8,046 nucleotides of DNA from Paracoccaceae bacterium (GCA_003551745.1 PUNI01000340.1:1-8046); one strand, 5' to 3'; shown: positions 1 to 5,687, counted from the first letter of the stretch. The notes: a model not told the origin generated them from the letters alone. Numbers and translations are program-made.

Positions 1-17
1 TCCCTTGTTTCAAGGGA
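1..17 (-). terminator. Stem-loop overlapping the stop of the 85-aa gene, candidate terminator
   Basis: Bases 1-7 and 11-17 form a perfect 7-bp inverted repeat around a 3-base loop (TCCCTTG ttt CAAGGGA). The TGA stop of the minus-strand small gene (12-10) lies inside it. Its position fits a terminator for the fumC operon, but the T-tract that would confirm this would lie outside the window. On the plus strand the stem is followed by TTTGGTTG, so it could also serve a gene arriving from the left. Confidence 0.4.
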
Positions 18-267
18 TTTGGTTGTCCCGCGGCCGGTCGTCTGGGATCAGCAATTCCACCGGTTCCCGGTTGCAGAAGACGACATACTGTCCTGCATTG
101 CGCACCACGCGAAAGCCGCGGCGGTGCACCTCGACCAGAAACCGCGCCTCGCCGACCAGCCGGTCGACATCGCGGATGCGGCGGCGCACGATCCCGCCCT
201 CGACCGCCGCACGGGCCGAAAAGACCTGCAGAAGCCAGCGGTCCGGGGCGATGGCAGGCAATGGCAT
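10..267 (-). CDS. Conserved small protein, last gene of the fumC cluster (85 aa)
   Basis: An 85-residue protein of unknown function. It resembles short proteins found behind fumC in Rhodobacteraceae, with a core pattern of RWLLQVFSARAA, GGIVRR, then FLVEVHRRGF and GQYVVFCN. From memory, such proteins are sometimes labelled N-(5'-phosphoribosyl)anthranilate isomerase. That name cannot hold, because TrpF is a TIM barrel of about 200 residues. The composition is basic with alternating hydrophobic stretches, which suggests a small alpha/beta fold, and there is no signal peptide or membrane segment. The ATG at 267-265 is preferred over an in-frame TTG at 273-271: a GGGAGGG ribosome site lies seven bases before the ATG but almost touches the TTG. 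The DUF4169 gene ends 48 bp upstream on the same strand, so the two are probably cotranscribed. I am fairly sure it is a real gene and have no evidence for its function. Confidence 0.72.
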   Translation of the reverse strand: MPLPAIAPDRWLLQVFSARAAVEGGIVRRRIRDVDRLVGEARFLVEVHRRGFRVVRNAGQYVVFCNREPVELLIPDDRPRDNQIP

Positions 268-315
268 GGGCAAACCCTCCCTCGCCCACCATGCGCCGGG
301 AAGGTTAACGCGCGC

Positions 316-516
316 TTAATCGTCCAGCGTCTCGTCGCGCGGTCTTTCCACGCGGTGCCCGTCCAGGTGTTGTGCAGCCCTCTCGGCCCTTGCCGCTTCC
401 TGCACCCGCTCGACCCTGGTCTGGCCGAACCTTGCAGCCTGTTCGGTGCCCGCCTGGCGCGCCTTTGCCCGTGCCGCCTGCTTGCGCATCCGGCGCAGGT
501 TGATGACCTGTGTCAC
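316..516 (-). CDS. DUF4169 family small basic protein
   Basis: A 66-residue protein matching the DUF4169 pattern: an N-terminal NLRRMRK box, an Ala/Arg/Lys-rich helical middle with the typical [10 protein letters not shown] segment, and a late LDGHR motif at about residues 51-55. Nearly the whole protein should be one long charged helix. It carries no signal peptide, membrane segment or catalytic motif, and the family has no established function. The GTG start at 516-514 overlaps the fumC stop in a GTGA arrangement, with a GAAGG just before it, so translation is probably coupled to fumC. The family conserves residues right after this start (the NLR box), which supports GTG over the later in-frame ATG at codon 10. 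Base composition matches its neighbours. Confidence 0.83.
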   Translation of the reverse strand: MTQVINLRRMRKQAARAKARQAGTEQAARFGQTRVERVQEAARAERAAQHLDGHRVERPRDETLDD

Positions 517-1907
517 GCCTTCGGCCCGATCATCTGCTCGGGCCGCACCACGCGGTCGAAGGTCTCGGGATCGACAAAGCCCAGCCGCACCGCCTCTTCA
601 CGCAGCGTCGTGCCGTTCTTGTGCGCGGTCTTGGCCACCGTCGTCGCGTTGTCATAGCCGATCGTCGGCGCCAGCGCGGTGACCAGCATCAGCGATTCGC
701 GCATCAGTTTCTCGATGCGTTCGACATTCGCGCGCGTGCCCACCACCATGTTGTCGGTGAAGCTGGACGCCGCATCGCCCAGAAGCTGCATCGACTGCAG
801 CACGTTGTAGGCCATCATCGGCTTGTAGACGTTGAGCTCGAAATGCCCCTGCGACCCGGCGAAGCCCACCGCGGCGTCGTTGCCCATAACATGGGCGCAG
901 ACCTGGGTCAGCGCCTCGCACTGCGTGGGGTTCACCTTTCCCGGCATGATCGAGCTGCCGGGCTCGTTCTCCGGCAGGATCAGCTCGCCCAGGCCCGAGC
1001 GCGGACCCGAGCCCAGAAACCGGATGTCGTTGGCGATCTTGAAGAGGCTCGCCGCGACCACCTTCAGCGCGCCCGACATCTCCACCAGCGCGTCATGGGC
1101 CGCCAGCGCCTCGAACTTGTTGGGCGCGCTGACGAAGGGAAGGCCGGTGATGCGCGCGATCGCCACCGCCACCGCCGAATCCCAGCCCTTCTTCGTGCTC
1201 AGCCCGGTGCCCACGGCGGTCCCGCCCTGGGCCAGTTCGTGGATCGCCGGCAGGGCGCCCTTCACGCGCCGGATCCCCATGCTCACCTGGTGGGCATAGC
1301 CGGAGAACTCCTGCCCGAGCGTCAGGGGCGTGGCGTCCTGGGTGTGGGTGCGGCCGATCTTGATGACGCCCGAGAAGGCCGTCGCCTTCGCCGCCAGGGC
1401 CGCGTGCAGCTTCTCCAGCGCCGGGAGCAGCACGTCCTGGGCGGTGCGGGCCACGGCGATGTGCATGGCGGTGGGGAAGGTGTCGTTCGAGGATTGCCCC
1501 ATGTTGACGTGGTCGTTGGGATGGATCGGGTCCTTAGAGCCGATCACCCCGCCGAGGATCTCGATCGCGCGGTTGGCGATCACCTCGTTGGCATTCATGT
1601 TCGATTGCGTGCCCGAGCCGGTCTGCCAGACAACCAGCGGGAAGTGCTCGTCCAGCCGGCCCTGGTGCACCTCGGTCGCGGCCTCGACGATGGCCGCGCC
1701 CAGCCGCGGGTCGAGCCGCCCCATCTCCATGTTCACCTCGGCACAGGCGCGCTTGATGACGCCAAGCGCGCGGACGATGGCCACCGGCTGCTTCTCCCAG
1801 CCGATCGGGAAGTTGAGGATCGAGCGCTGGGTCTGGGCGCCCCAGTAGCGGTCGGCCGGCACCTCCAGCGGGCCGAAACTGTCGGATTCGGTGCGCGTCG
1901 CGGTCAT
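513..1907 (-). CDS. fumC: Class II fumarate hydratase (FumC)
   Basis: FumC interconverts fumarate and (S)-malate in the TCA cycle. It is a cytoplasmic homotetramer without an iron-sulfur cluster, so it tolerates oxidants. The predicted 464 residues match the usual length of about 460-467. Visible hallmarks are [14 protein letters not shown] (about 96-109), [21 protein letters not shown] (about 129-149), [10 protein letters not shown] with the active-site His188, and the flexible SS-loop signature [11 protein letters not shown] (317-327) with the catalytic Ser318. Both key residues fall at the same numbers as in E. coli FumC. The start is the ATG at 1907-1905, with GGAGG seven bases upstream. 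A second ATG at 1913 sits almost on that GGAGG, and longer in-frame extension upstream has no family-like sequence. The stop overlaps the start of the DUF4169 gene. The spacer to sspB is 258 bp, so fumC may have its own promoter (see 1955-1960). Confidence 0.97.
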   Translation of the reverse strand: MTATRTESDSFGPLEVPADRYWGAQTQRSILNFPIGWEKQPVAIVRALGVIKRACAEVNMEMGRLDPRLGAAIVEAATEVHQGRLDEHFPLVVWQTGSGTQSNMNANEVIANRAIEILGGVIGSKDPIHPNDHVNMGQSSNDTFPTAMHIAVARTAQDVLLPALEKLHAALAAKATAFSGVIKIGRTHTQDATPLTLGQEFSGYAHQVSMGIRRVKGALPAIHELAQGGTAVGTGLSTKKGWDSAVAVAIARITGLPFVSAPNKFEALAAHDALVEMSGALKVVAASLFKIANDIRFLGSGPRSGLGELILPENEPGSSIMPGKVNPTQCEALTQVCAHVMGNDAAVGFAGSQGHFELNVYKPMMAYNVLQSMQLLGDAASSFTDNMVVGTRANVERIEKLMRESLMLVTALAPTIGYDNATTVAKTAHKNGTTLREEAVRLGFVDPETFDRVVRPEQMIGPKA

Positions 1908-1954
1908 CCCCATCCCTCCACGAAGCCTGCGGTCAGGCTCTAGCGCGCAGACCC

Positions 1955-1960
1955 GGTCAA
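1955..1960 (-). promoter_or_regulatory. Possible -35 element for fumC
   Basis: TTGACC on the minus strand (1960-1955) lies about 48 bases before the fumC start. No good -10 is seen at 16-18 bases; the nearest candidates (GCTAGA at a shorter distance, CCTGAC at 17) are weak. This is offered only as a possible promoter because the 258-bp gap after sspB suggests fumC has one. Confidence 0.22.
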
Positions 1961-1980
1961 GGCAATCGGCATGCCGGCGC

Positions 1981-2001
1981 ACACCGGCGGTGCGCCGGTG
2001 T
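1981..2001 (-). repeat. Perfect 8-bp inverted repeat between sspB and fumC
   Basis: ACACCGGC at 1981-1988 and GCCGGTGT at 1994-2001 pair fully around a 5-base loop. It lies in the sspB-fumC spacer, about 165 bp past the sspB stop and 74 bp before fumC. There is no T-tract on either side. It could be part of a Rho-independent-like stop for sspB readthrough, a transcript-end stabiliser or a protein-binding palindrome. The rest of the spacer (1908-2165) shows no convincing gene. Confidence 0.35.
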
Positions 2002-2130
2002 CCGGCCAGCCGGCTGCCGCGGCGGCGCGGCTTATGAGGCACCGGGTTGGCGCGTCGGTGTCCCGGGCCGTGGAAGCGCCCGGCGCGCTCCTCGAACCGC
2101 CGACTCCGGCATGCGCGAGCCCGGTCCTGA

Positions 2131-2156
2131 GCCGCTTCGCATCCGGCGAACACGGC
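2131..2156 (-). terminator. Weak stem-loop just after sspB
   Basis: GCCG (2131-2134) plus TTCGC (2136-2140) pair with GCGAA (2146-2150) plus CGGC (2153-2156), giving about 9 bp with a small internal loop, starting ten bases after the sspB stop. There is no T-tract. The position fits a transcript end or attenuator for sspB, but GC-rich DNA makes such pairings common. Confidence 0.28.
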
Positions 2157-2165
2157 GCCCGGAGG

Positions 2166-2624
2166 TTACTTGCGGAACTTGTCGAGGCTGACGACCTCGG
2201 CCTCCTTCGGCGCGCCCGCGTCTTCCGCATCCTCCATCATCGGCGCCTCGTCGCCGTCCTCGCCGTCGTCGAAATGGGTCTCGAAGCGCAAACCGAATTC
2301 CACCGACGGGTCGACGAAGGTGGTGATGGCGTCGAAGGGGATGTAGAGCGGCTCGGGCTGGTTGCCGAAGTTCAGCGTGATCGCGAAGCCGTCGTCGTCG
2401 ACGGCGAGATTGTCATACCAGTTCTGGATCACGATGGTGATCTCGTCGGGATAGCGCTCGCGCAGCCAGTCGGCCATCTCGACCTCCGGGTGCAGGGTCG
2501 AGAGCGTGATGAAGAAATGATGCTCGCCCGGCAGCCCGCGCTCGGCAACGTCCTCCAGCACGTCGCGGATCAGCCCGCGCATGGCGCCGTGCATCAGGTT
2601 GCCATAGTCGATAGAGCGGGCCAT
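2166..2624 (-). CDS. sspB: SspB, ClpXP adaptor for ssrA-tagged proteins (alpha type)
   Basis: SspB binds the ssrA degradation tag and tethers tagged substrates to the ClpX ATPase, speeding their destruction by ClpP in the cytoplasm. The 152 residues show the family layout: an N-terminal helix with YGNLMHGAMRGLIRDVL (about 7-23), a beta-rich tag-binding domain containing HHFFITLSTLHPEVEM (35-50), the block TIVIQNWYDNL (63-73), and FGNQPEPLYIPFDAITTFVDPSV (86-108). After this comes a flexible acidic linker (about 119-142) and a C-terminal VVSLDKFRK (144-152), which fits the ClpX-binding peptide of alphaproteobacterial SspB. The ATG start has GGGAG seven bases upstream. A TATGCT (-10-like) lies on the minus strand at 2662-2657, but its -35 is poor. 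The tmRNA gene that makes the tag lies directly upstream in the same direction, which strongly supports the assignment. Confidence 0.95.
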   Translation of the reverse strand: MARSIDYGNLMHGAMRGLIRDVLEDVAERGLPGEHHFFITLSTLHPEVEMADWLRERYPDEITIVIQNWYDNLAVDDDGFAITLNFGNQPEPLYIPFDAITTFVDPSVEFGLRFETHFDDGEDGDEAPMMEDAEDAGAPKEAEVVSLDKFRK

Positions 2625-2691
2625 GCGCGTCTCCCGGGGGCGTCGCCATCGCGGTCAGCATAGGCAATTCGAACGCGAAGGGAAGGGGCCG

Positions 2692-2723
2692 CGTGGCCAT
2701 CTGCCAGGGCGGGAGAGGCCACG
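2692..2723 (-). terminator. Stem-loop between ssrA and sspB, candidate ssrA terminator
   Basis: CGTGGCC (2692-2698) pairs perfectly with GGCCACG (2717-2723), 7 bp around an 18-base loop. It lies about 20 bases past the last recognised tmRNA helix and before sspB. Downstream on the minus strand is a pyrimidine-rich stretch (CCCCTTCCCTTCG) but no pure T-run. The position fits the end or a processing stop of the tmRNA precursor; it could equally be incidental. Confidence 0.35.
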
Positions 2724-2743
2724 AGTCAGGGCCGGGATTGGGT

Positions 2744-2949
2744 GCAGGCTTCTGTTGCCAGGTGCCTGCGGACCCCGCCAGACGCTGCTAGGCGGCTGGG
2801 CTTAAGGTTTCGGTTTGGTTACCGCTTACGCGGCAACGGCCACCGGAGCACGGTTGTCGTTGGCAACTGTACTTTGCGGACCGATAACGGTGGTACCTCA
2901 CCGGGCGAAAGCCACGTCTTTACACGTTCGTCGATCCTGTTTCGGCCCC
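2744..2949 (-). other. tmRNA coding piece (5' tRNA half, tag message, downstream helices)
   Basis: The piece begins with the acceptor-stem strand GGGGCCG and a D-loop-like segment AAACAGGATCGACG, both typical of tmRNA 5' ends. A stem CGGTG/CACCG (2903-2899, 2892-2888) sits where pseudoknot PK1 belongs, ahead of the tag. After the tag are stems CCGCC/GGCGG (2795-2791, 2779-2775) and the terminal GCAGGC/GCCTGC. The motif CACCTGGCAACAGAAGCC near the end (about 2763-2746) looks like the conserved end of alphaproteobacterial coding pieces, recalled rather than checked. The exact mature 3' end is not determined. Confidence 0.8.
2826..2864 (-). other. tmRNA proteolysis-tag reading frame
   Basis: Twelve codons starting with GCC at 2864 read ANDNRAPVAVAA and stop at TAA (2828-2826). 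The start ANDN and the end VAA fit ssrA tags: the first part is what SspB binds and the last residues are what ClpX binds. With the alanine carried by tmRNA itself, the added tag is AANDNRAPVAVAA. TTGCCGC (2836-2830) pairs with GCGGTAA (2825-2819) around GTAA, so the stop codon lies in a GNRA-type tetraloop, equivalent to helix 5 in other tmRNAs. Confidence 0.92.
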
Positions 2950-2971
2950 GTCTGCCCCCAACGCGGGCGTC
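2950..2971 (-). other. Internal transcribed spacer of permuted tmRNA
   Basis: These 22 bases lie between the CCA end of the acceptor piece and the 5' end of the coding piece, and must be removed to give the two-piece mature RNA. GCCC (2968-2965) can pair with GGGC (2957-2954) around seven bases, making a small hairpin that caps the acceptor stem in the precursor. RNase P is expected to cut before 2949 by analogy with known permuted tmRNAs; that step is inferred. Confidence 0.8.
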
Positions 2972-3045
2972 TGGTGGAGCCGCCGGGTACCGCCCCCGGG
3001 TCCGATCCGCTTATTCCACGCGCGTTTATCGCCATAGTCCCGTTG
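2972..3045 (-). other. tmRNA acceptor piece (3' tRNA half with CCA)
   Basis: This half carries the helix-2 strand (3023-3018), the T-arm and the CCA end. The T-stem is CCGGG/CCCGG around a seven-base loop GGCGGTA, instead of the canonical TTCRANY type. I recall departures of this kind in alphaproteobacterial permuted tmRNAs but could not check. CCA is encoded in the DNA. The 5' end (about 3045) is an estimate, because the mature end depends on processing. Confidence 0.78.
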
Positions 3046-3058
3046 CCGAGACACGAAA

Positions 3059-3087
3059 AAGATACGCATGCCGTGGCAGGGTTTCAA
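3059..3087 (-). promoter_or_regulatory. sigma70-type promoter of ssrA
   Basis: On the minus strand TTGAAA (3087-3082) and TATCTT (3064-3059) are separated by exactly 17 bases, a near-consensus housekeeping promoter. The expected transcript start is around 3052, a few bases before the predicted acceptor piece. It is the best promoter in the window, in keeping with a highly expressed stable RNA. Confidence 0.72.
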
Positions 3088-3091
3088 GCCG

Positions 3092-3113
3092 GCAGGCAGG
3101 ACGCAGGCAGGAC
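3092..3113. repeat. Tandem 11-bp direct repeat upstream of the ssrA promoter
   Basis: GCAGGCAGGAC occurs twice with no gap (3092-3102 and 3103-3113), ending four bases from the ssrA -35 box. The unit is about one helical turn, so both copies would face the same side of the DNA. It also lies in the leader region of the divergent DUF2182 gene. It may be an activator or repressor site or a simple slippage repeat. Confidence 0.55.
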
Positions 3114-3179
3114 GGCGTGCGGCGTTGCCGCGCCGGGCGGGGCATGCCAGTGTCGCAGCGACGGAGGCGCGAGGCCGCG

Positions 3180-3977
3180 ATGGACGGAAAAACGAGGCAG
3201 GCAGAGGCGCTGCGGCCAGGCGACCGCCTGCGCGCATTCGGGCAGGCGCACTGGTTGGGCTTCCACGCGCTGGTCCTCGCGGCCTGGGCCTATCTCTTCG
3301 CCATGCAGCTGCCGCCGGAAACCGCAGCCGCCGCTCGCCTCTTCGGCCCCGAGCTCTGGGCGGCGATCTGCACCGTCGAGCCCGGCCTTGCGGGGGCGCC
3401 GACGGTGTTCCTGATGTGGGCGGCGATGACGGCGGCGATGATGGCCCCCAGCGCGGCGCCGGCCTTCGCCACCTTCGACGATCTGCGCGTCGCGCAGGCG
3501 GCCTCGCGGGGCGGCTTCGCAGCGCTGGTGGCGGGCTATCTCGCAGTCTGGCTGGGCTTCGCCGCGGCGGCGACGGCGGCGCAGCTGGCGCTTGCCGGGG
3601 CGGGCCTGATATCTCCCGCCGGCGAGAGCGCGGCGAAATGGCTGACGGTGTTTCTGCTGGCCGCGGCCGGGGCGTGGCAGCTGTCGGCGGCCAAGCGCGC
3701 CTGCCTTCGCCATTGCCGCCGGCCGCTCACCGTGTTCGTGGCCCACTGGCAGGAAGGCCCGACGCGCCTCGGCCTCCGTCTCGGCCTCGCCTGCCTCGGC
3801 TGCTGCTGGGCGCTCATGGCCCTGGCCTTCGTCGGCGGCACCATGAACCTTCTCTGGATGGGCGGCGCGATGGTGCTCATGACGCTCGAGAAGCTGCCCG
3901 GCCCGGGGCCGGTGTTGACACTGCCTCTGGGCTTGGCCCTTCTGGGCGCGGCGGGGTTCGTGGCCACCGCCGGCTGA
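3180..3977 (+). CDS. DUF2182 polytopic membrane protein, putative metal-binding
   Basis: A 265-residue inner-membrane protein of the DUF2182 family, which is described as predicted metal-binding membrane proteins; its biochemical role is unknown to me. Hydrophobic segments fall at roughly 24-44, 72-98, 111-139, 152-170, 199-219, 220-238 and 244-263. Family marks are the Met-rich MWAAMTAAMMAPSAAPA (79-95), the linker WQLSAAKRACLRHCRRP (166-182), and CLGCCWALMALAFVGGTMNLLWM (205-227) followed by TLEKLPGPG. The Met, Cys (175, 179, 205, 208, 209) and His residues could bind a soft metal such as copper; this is inference. The ATG at 3180 has GGAGG twelve bases upstream, a longish gap. An in-frame ATG at 3144 would add twelve residues. 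The gene diverges from ssrA and is followed 15 bp later by the DUF1326 gene, so the pair is almost surely one transcript. Confidence 0.87.
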   Translation: MDGKTRQAEALRPGDRLRAFGQAHWLGFHALVLAAWAYLFAMQLPPETAAAARLFGPELWAAICTVEPGLAGAPTVFLMWAAMTAAMMAPSAAPAFATFDDLRVAQAASRGGFAALVAGYLAVWLGFAAAATAAQLALAGAGLISPAGESAAKWLTVFLLAAAGAWQLSAAKRACLRHCRRPLTVFVAHWQEGPTRLGLRLGLACLGCCWALMALAFVGGTMNLLWMGGAMVLMTLEKLPGPGPVLTLPLGLALLGAAGFVATAG

Positions 3978-3992
3978 GCGGGGGAGGCGCAC

Positions 3993-4634
3993 ATGGCCGT
4001 GGCCGAACAGGTGGTGGGGCAGGTGCCCTGGGCAATCCGGGGCGAGCTGATCCTCAACTGCAACTGCACGGTGTTCTGCCCCTGCGTGGTCAGCCTTGGC
4101 AAGCACCCGCCCACGGAGGGCTACTGCCAGGCGTGGGCCGGGGTGCGGGTCGACGATGGCCATTACGGCGACAGCGACCTGTCGGGCCTCAACGTCGGCC
4201 TCCTGCTGGAGATCCCCGGTCTGATGGCGCGCGGCAACTGGAAGGCCGCCGCCTTCATCGACGAGCGCGCAGACGACGCGGCCCATGACGCGCTCGTCAA
4301 CATATTCTCGGGCCGCGCCCGCGGCACTACCGGGCTTTTCGGGATGCTCGTCTCCGAGTTCCTCGGCGCCGAGCGCGCGCCGGTCAGCTTCACCACCGAC
4401 GGCGCGGCCCGCCGCCTCACCGTTGGTCGCAAGATCGACGGCGAGGTGATCCCGGTCCCCGGCGCCGACCCCGACCGGCCGCTGGTGGTGACCAACACGC
4501 AATACTGGATGGGCCCCGATATCACGGTCGCCACCGCCACCAAGGGACGTGTGCGCGCCTTCGGGCGGGTCTGGGATTTCGACGGCCGCTCGGCCGAGAT
4601 CTGCGCGATCGACTGGAAGGGGCCCGGGCGCTGA
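3993..4634 (+). CDS. DUF1326 protein with CxCx3CxC cysteine cluster
   Basis: A 213-residue soluble-looking protein of the DUF1326 family, function not established. The family signature is near the N-terminus: WAIRGELILNCNCTVFCPC (13-31), with Cys23, Cys25, Cys29 and Cys31 spaced as CxCx3CxC, plus Cys45 nearby. Such a dense thiol cluster suggests binding of a soft metal or redox chemistry, but this has not been shown here. The C-terminal half (about 120-210) is beta-rich, with NTQYWMGPDITVATATKGRVRAFGRVWDFDGRSAEICAIDW. No signal peptide or membrane segment is visible, so a cytoplasmic location is likely. The ATG has a strong GGGGGAGG site five bases upstream. The DUF2182 membrane protein precedes it by 15 bp. 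The recurrent pairing of these two families suggests that they work together at the membrane. Confidence 0.88.
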   Translation: MAVAEQVVGQVPWAIRGELILNCNCTVFCPCVVSLGKHPPTEGYCQAWAGVRVDDGHYGDSDLSGLNVGLLLEIPGLMARGNWKAAAFIDERADDAAHDALVNIFSGRARGTTGLFGMLVSEFLGAERAPVSFTTDGAARRLTVGRKIDGEVIPVPGADPDRPLVVTNTQYWMGPDITVATATKGRVRAFGRVWDFDGRSAEICAIDWKGPGR

Positions 4635-4691
4635 GCGGCCCCCGCAAGCGACGAGGGCCCGCCTGATGCCGGCACAGGAAAGGATGACCCG

Positions 4692-5687
4692 ATGACGTTT
4701 CGTGCGCTGCTGCTCGAGAAGGCGGGCGACGCCCCCGCCACCGCTTCGGTGCAAACGCTGGAGGATGACCGGCTGCCCGCGGGCGATGTGACGGTCGCGG
4801 TGGAATACTCCACCGTCAACTACAAGGACGGGCTCTGCCTCTCCGCCAAGGGCGGCGGGCTGGTGAAGACCTATCCCCATGTCGCCGGCATCGACTTCGC
4901 CGGCACCGTCGAGGCGTCCGACGACGCCCGCTACAAGCCCGGCGACAAGGTGGTGCTGACCGGCTGGCGGGTGGGCGAGCGGCACTGGGGCGGCTATGCC
5001 GAGAAGGCGCGCGTCAAGGCCGACTGGCTGGTGCCGCTGCCCGCGGGGCTCACCACGCGGCAGACGATGGCGGTGGGCACGGCGGGCTTTACCGCCATGC
5101 TCGCCGTGATGGCGCTCGAGGATCACGGGCTCACGCCGGAGAAGGGCGAGGTGCTGGTGACCGGGGCGGCCGGCGGTGTCGGTTCGGTGGCCACCGCCGT
5201 GCTCGCGCGGCTCGGCTACACGGTGGTGGCGGTGACCGGCCGGGCCGAGGAAGAGGGGTATCTGAAGGATCTCGGCGCCGCCCGCATCCTGCCGCGGGCC
5301 GAGATCGCCGAGACCGTGAAGCGGCCGCTCGAATCGGAGGTCTGGGCGGGCTGCGTCGATGCGGTGGGGGGCAGCATGCTCGCCCGCGTGCTGGGGCAGA
5401 TGAAGTATCAGGCCTCCGTCGCGGCGGTGGGCAATGCCGGCGGCATCGAGGTGCCCGCCACGGTGATCCCGTTCCTGCTGCGCGGCGTGAACCTTCTGGG
5501 CATCGACAGCGTGCTGCGCAGCTTCGAGGACCGCCAGCGCGCCTGGGGCCGGATCGCCACCGAACTGCCGATGGAGAAGCTCGAGGCGATGATCCGCCCC
5601 GCCACACTGGCCGAGGTGCCGCAGATCGGCGCCGACATCCTCAAGGGCGCGATCCGCGGCCGCGTGGTCGTCGACGTCCGGAGCTGA
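4692..5687 (+). CDS. acuI: AcuI-type acryloyl-CoA reductase (NADPH), YhdH family
   Basis: A zinc-free medium-chain dehydrogenase/reductase that in Rhodobacter-type bacteria reduces acryloyl-CoA to propionyl-CoA with NADPH, used in 3-hydroxypropionate and DMSP-acrylate metabolism and in detoxifying acryloyl-CoA. The 331 residues match the family length. Visible blocks are STVNYKDGLCLS (40-51), PHVAGIDFAGTV (62-73), the GWRVGERHWGGYAE segment (91-104), GTAGFTAM (129-136), the nucleotide-binding GAAGGVG (158-164), and TGR (182-184), where the Arg would contact the NADPH 2'-phosphate. The ATG has AAGGA about seven bases upstream. It lies 57 bp after the DUF1326 gene in the same direction and may share that transcript, but no acuR, dddL or acuK partner is seen. 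Generic quinone-oxidoreductase annotation is the main alternative. Confidence 0.9.
   Translation: MTFRALLLEKAGDAPATASVQTLEDDRLPAGDVTVAVEYSTVNYKDGLCLSAKGGGLVKTYPHVAGIDFAGTVEASDDARYKPGDKVVLTGWRVGERHWGGYAEKARVKADWLVPLPAGLTTRQTMAVGTAGFTAMLAVMALEDHGLTPEKGEVLVTGAAGGVGSVATAVLARLGYTVVAVTGRAEEEGYLKDLGAARILPRAEIAETVKRPLESEVWAGCVDAVGGSMLARVLGQMKYQASVAAVGNAGGIEVPATVIPFLLRGVNLLGIDSVLRSFEDRQRAWGRIATELPMEKLEAMIRPATLAEVPQIGADILKGAIRGRVVVDVRS

Larger units (their letters stand above)
2740..3052 (-). ncRNA. ssrA: Permuted two-piece transfer-messenger RNA (tmRNA)
   Basis: tmRNA with SmpB rescues stalled ribosomes, acting first as alanyl-tRNA and then as a short mRNA that adds a degradation tag. The minus strand shows the permuted alphaproteobacterial order. 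First comes the acceptor half ending CGGCTCC-ACCA (3' end at 2972). A 22-nt spacer (2971-2950) follows, then the coding half starting GGGGCCG (5' end at 2949). GGGGCCG pairs with CGGCTCC over seven bp, with a G3-U wobble, the alanine identity element, at the third pair. Helix 2 can form between ACGTGT (2927-2922) and GCGCGT (3023-3018). A T-stem CCGGG/CCCGG is present. The tag frame ANDNRAPVAVAA plus TAA is at 2864-2826. A closing stem GCAGGC/GCCTGC (2769-2764, 2749-2744) marks the approximate end of the coding half. The outer ends are estimates: about 3052 from the promoter and about 2740 from the last helix. Confidence 0.94.

Noticed and set aside
10..267. Phosphoribosylanthranilate isomerase (TrpF) for the 85-aa protein
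   Set aside because: The protein is less than half the length of TrpF and shows none of its barrel motifs; the label seems to be an inherited annotation error.
510..1943. Plus-strand open frame of 477 codons
   Set aside because: It is antisense to fumC and rich in Arg, His and Asp with no family resemblance, while FumC on the other strand is unmistakable.
1940..2230. Minus-strand 96-codon frame across the sspB-fumC spacer
   Set aside because: It overlaps the end of sspB in another frame, has Arg/Ser/Ala-rich composition and no ribosome site.
2972..3010. Ordinary tRNA gene suggested by GGCTCCACCA on the minus strand
   Set aside because: There is no anticodon arm or D-arm upstream of the T-arm. 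The matching 5' acceptor strand lies downstream at 2949, which fits permuted tmRNA only.
2742..3179. Plus-strand N-terminal extension of the DUF2182 frame
   Set aside because: The extension runs antisense through the tmRNA gene and has no family-like sequence. The protein resembles its family only from about codon ATG 3180 onward.
4619..4642. GGGGCC/GGCCCC stem around the DUF1326 stop
   Set aside because: Only 6 bp with a 12-base loop, no T-run and partly coding; expected by chance in such GC-rich DNA.
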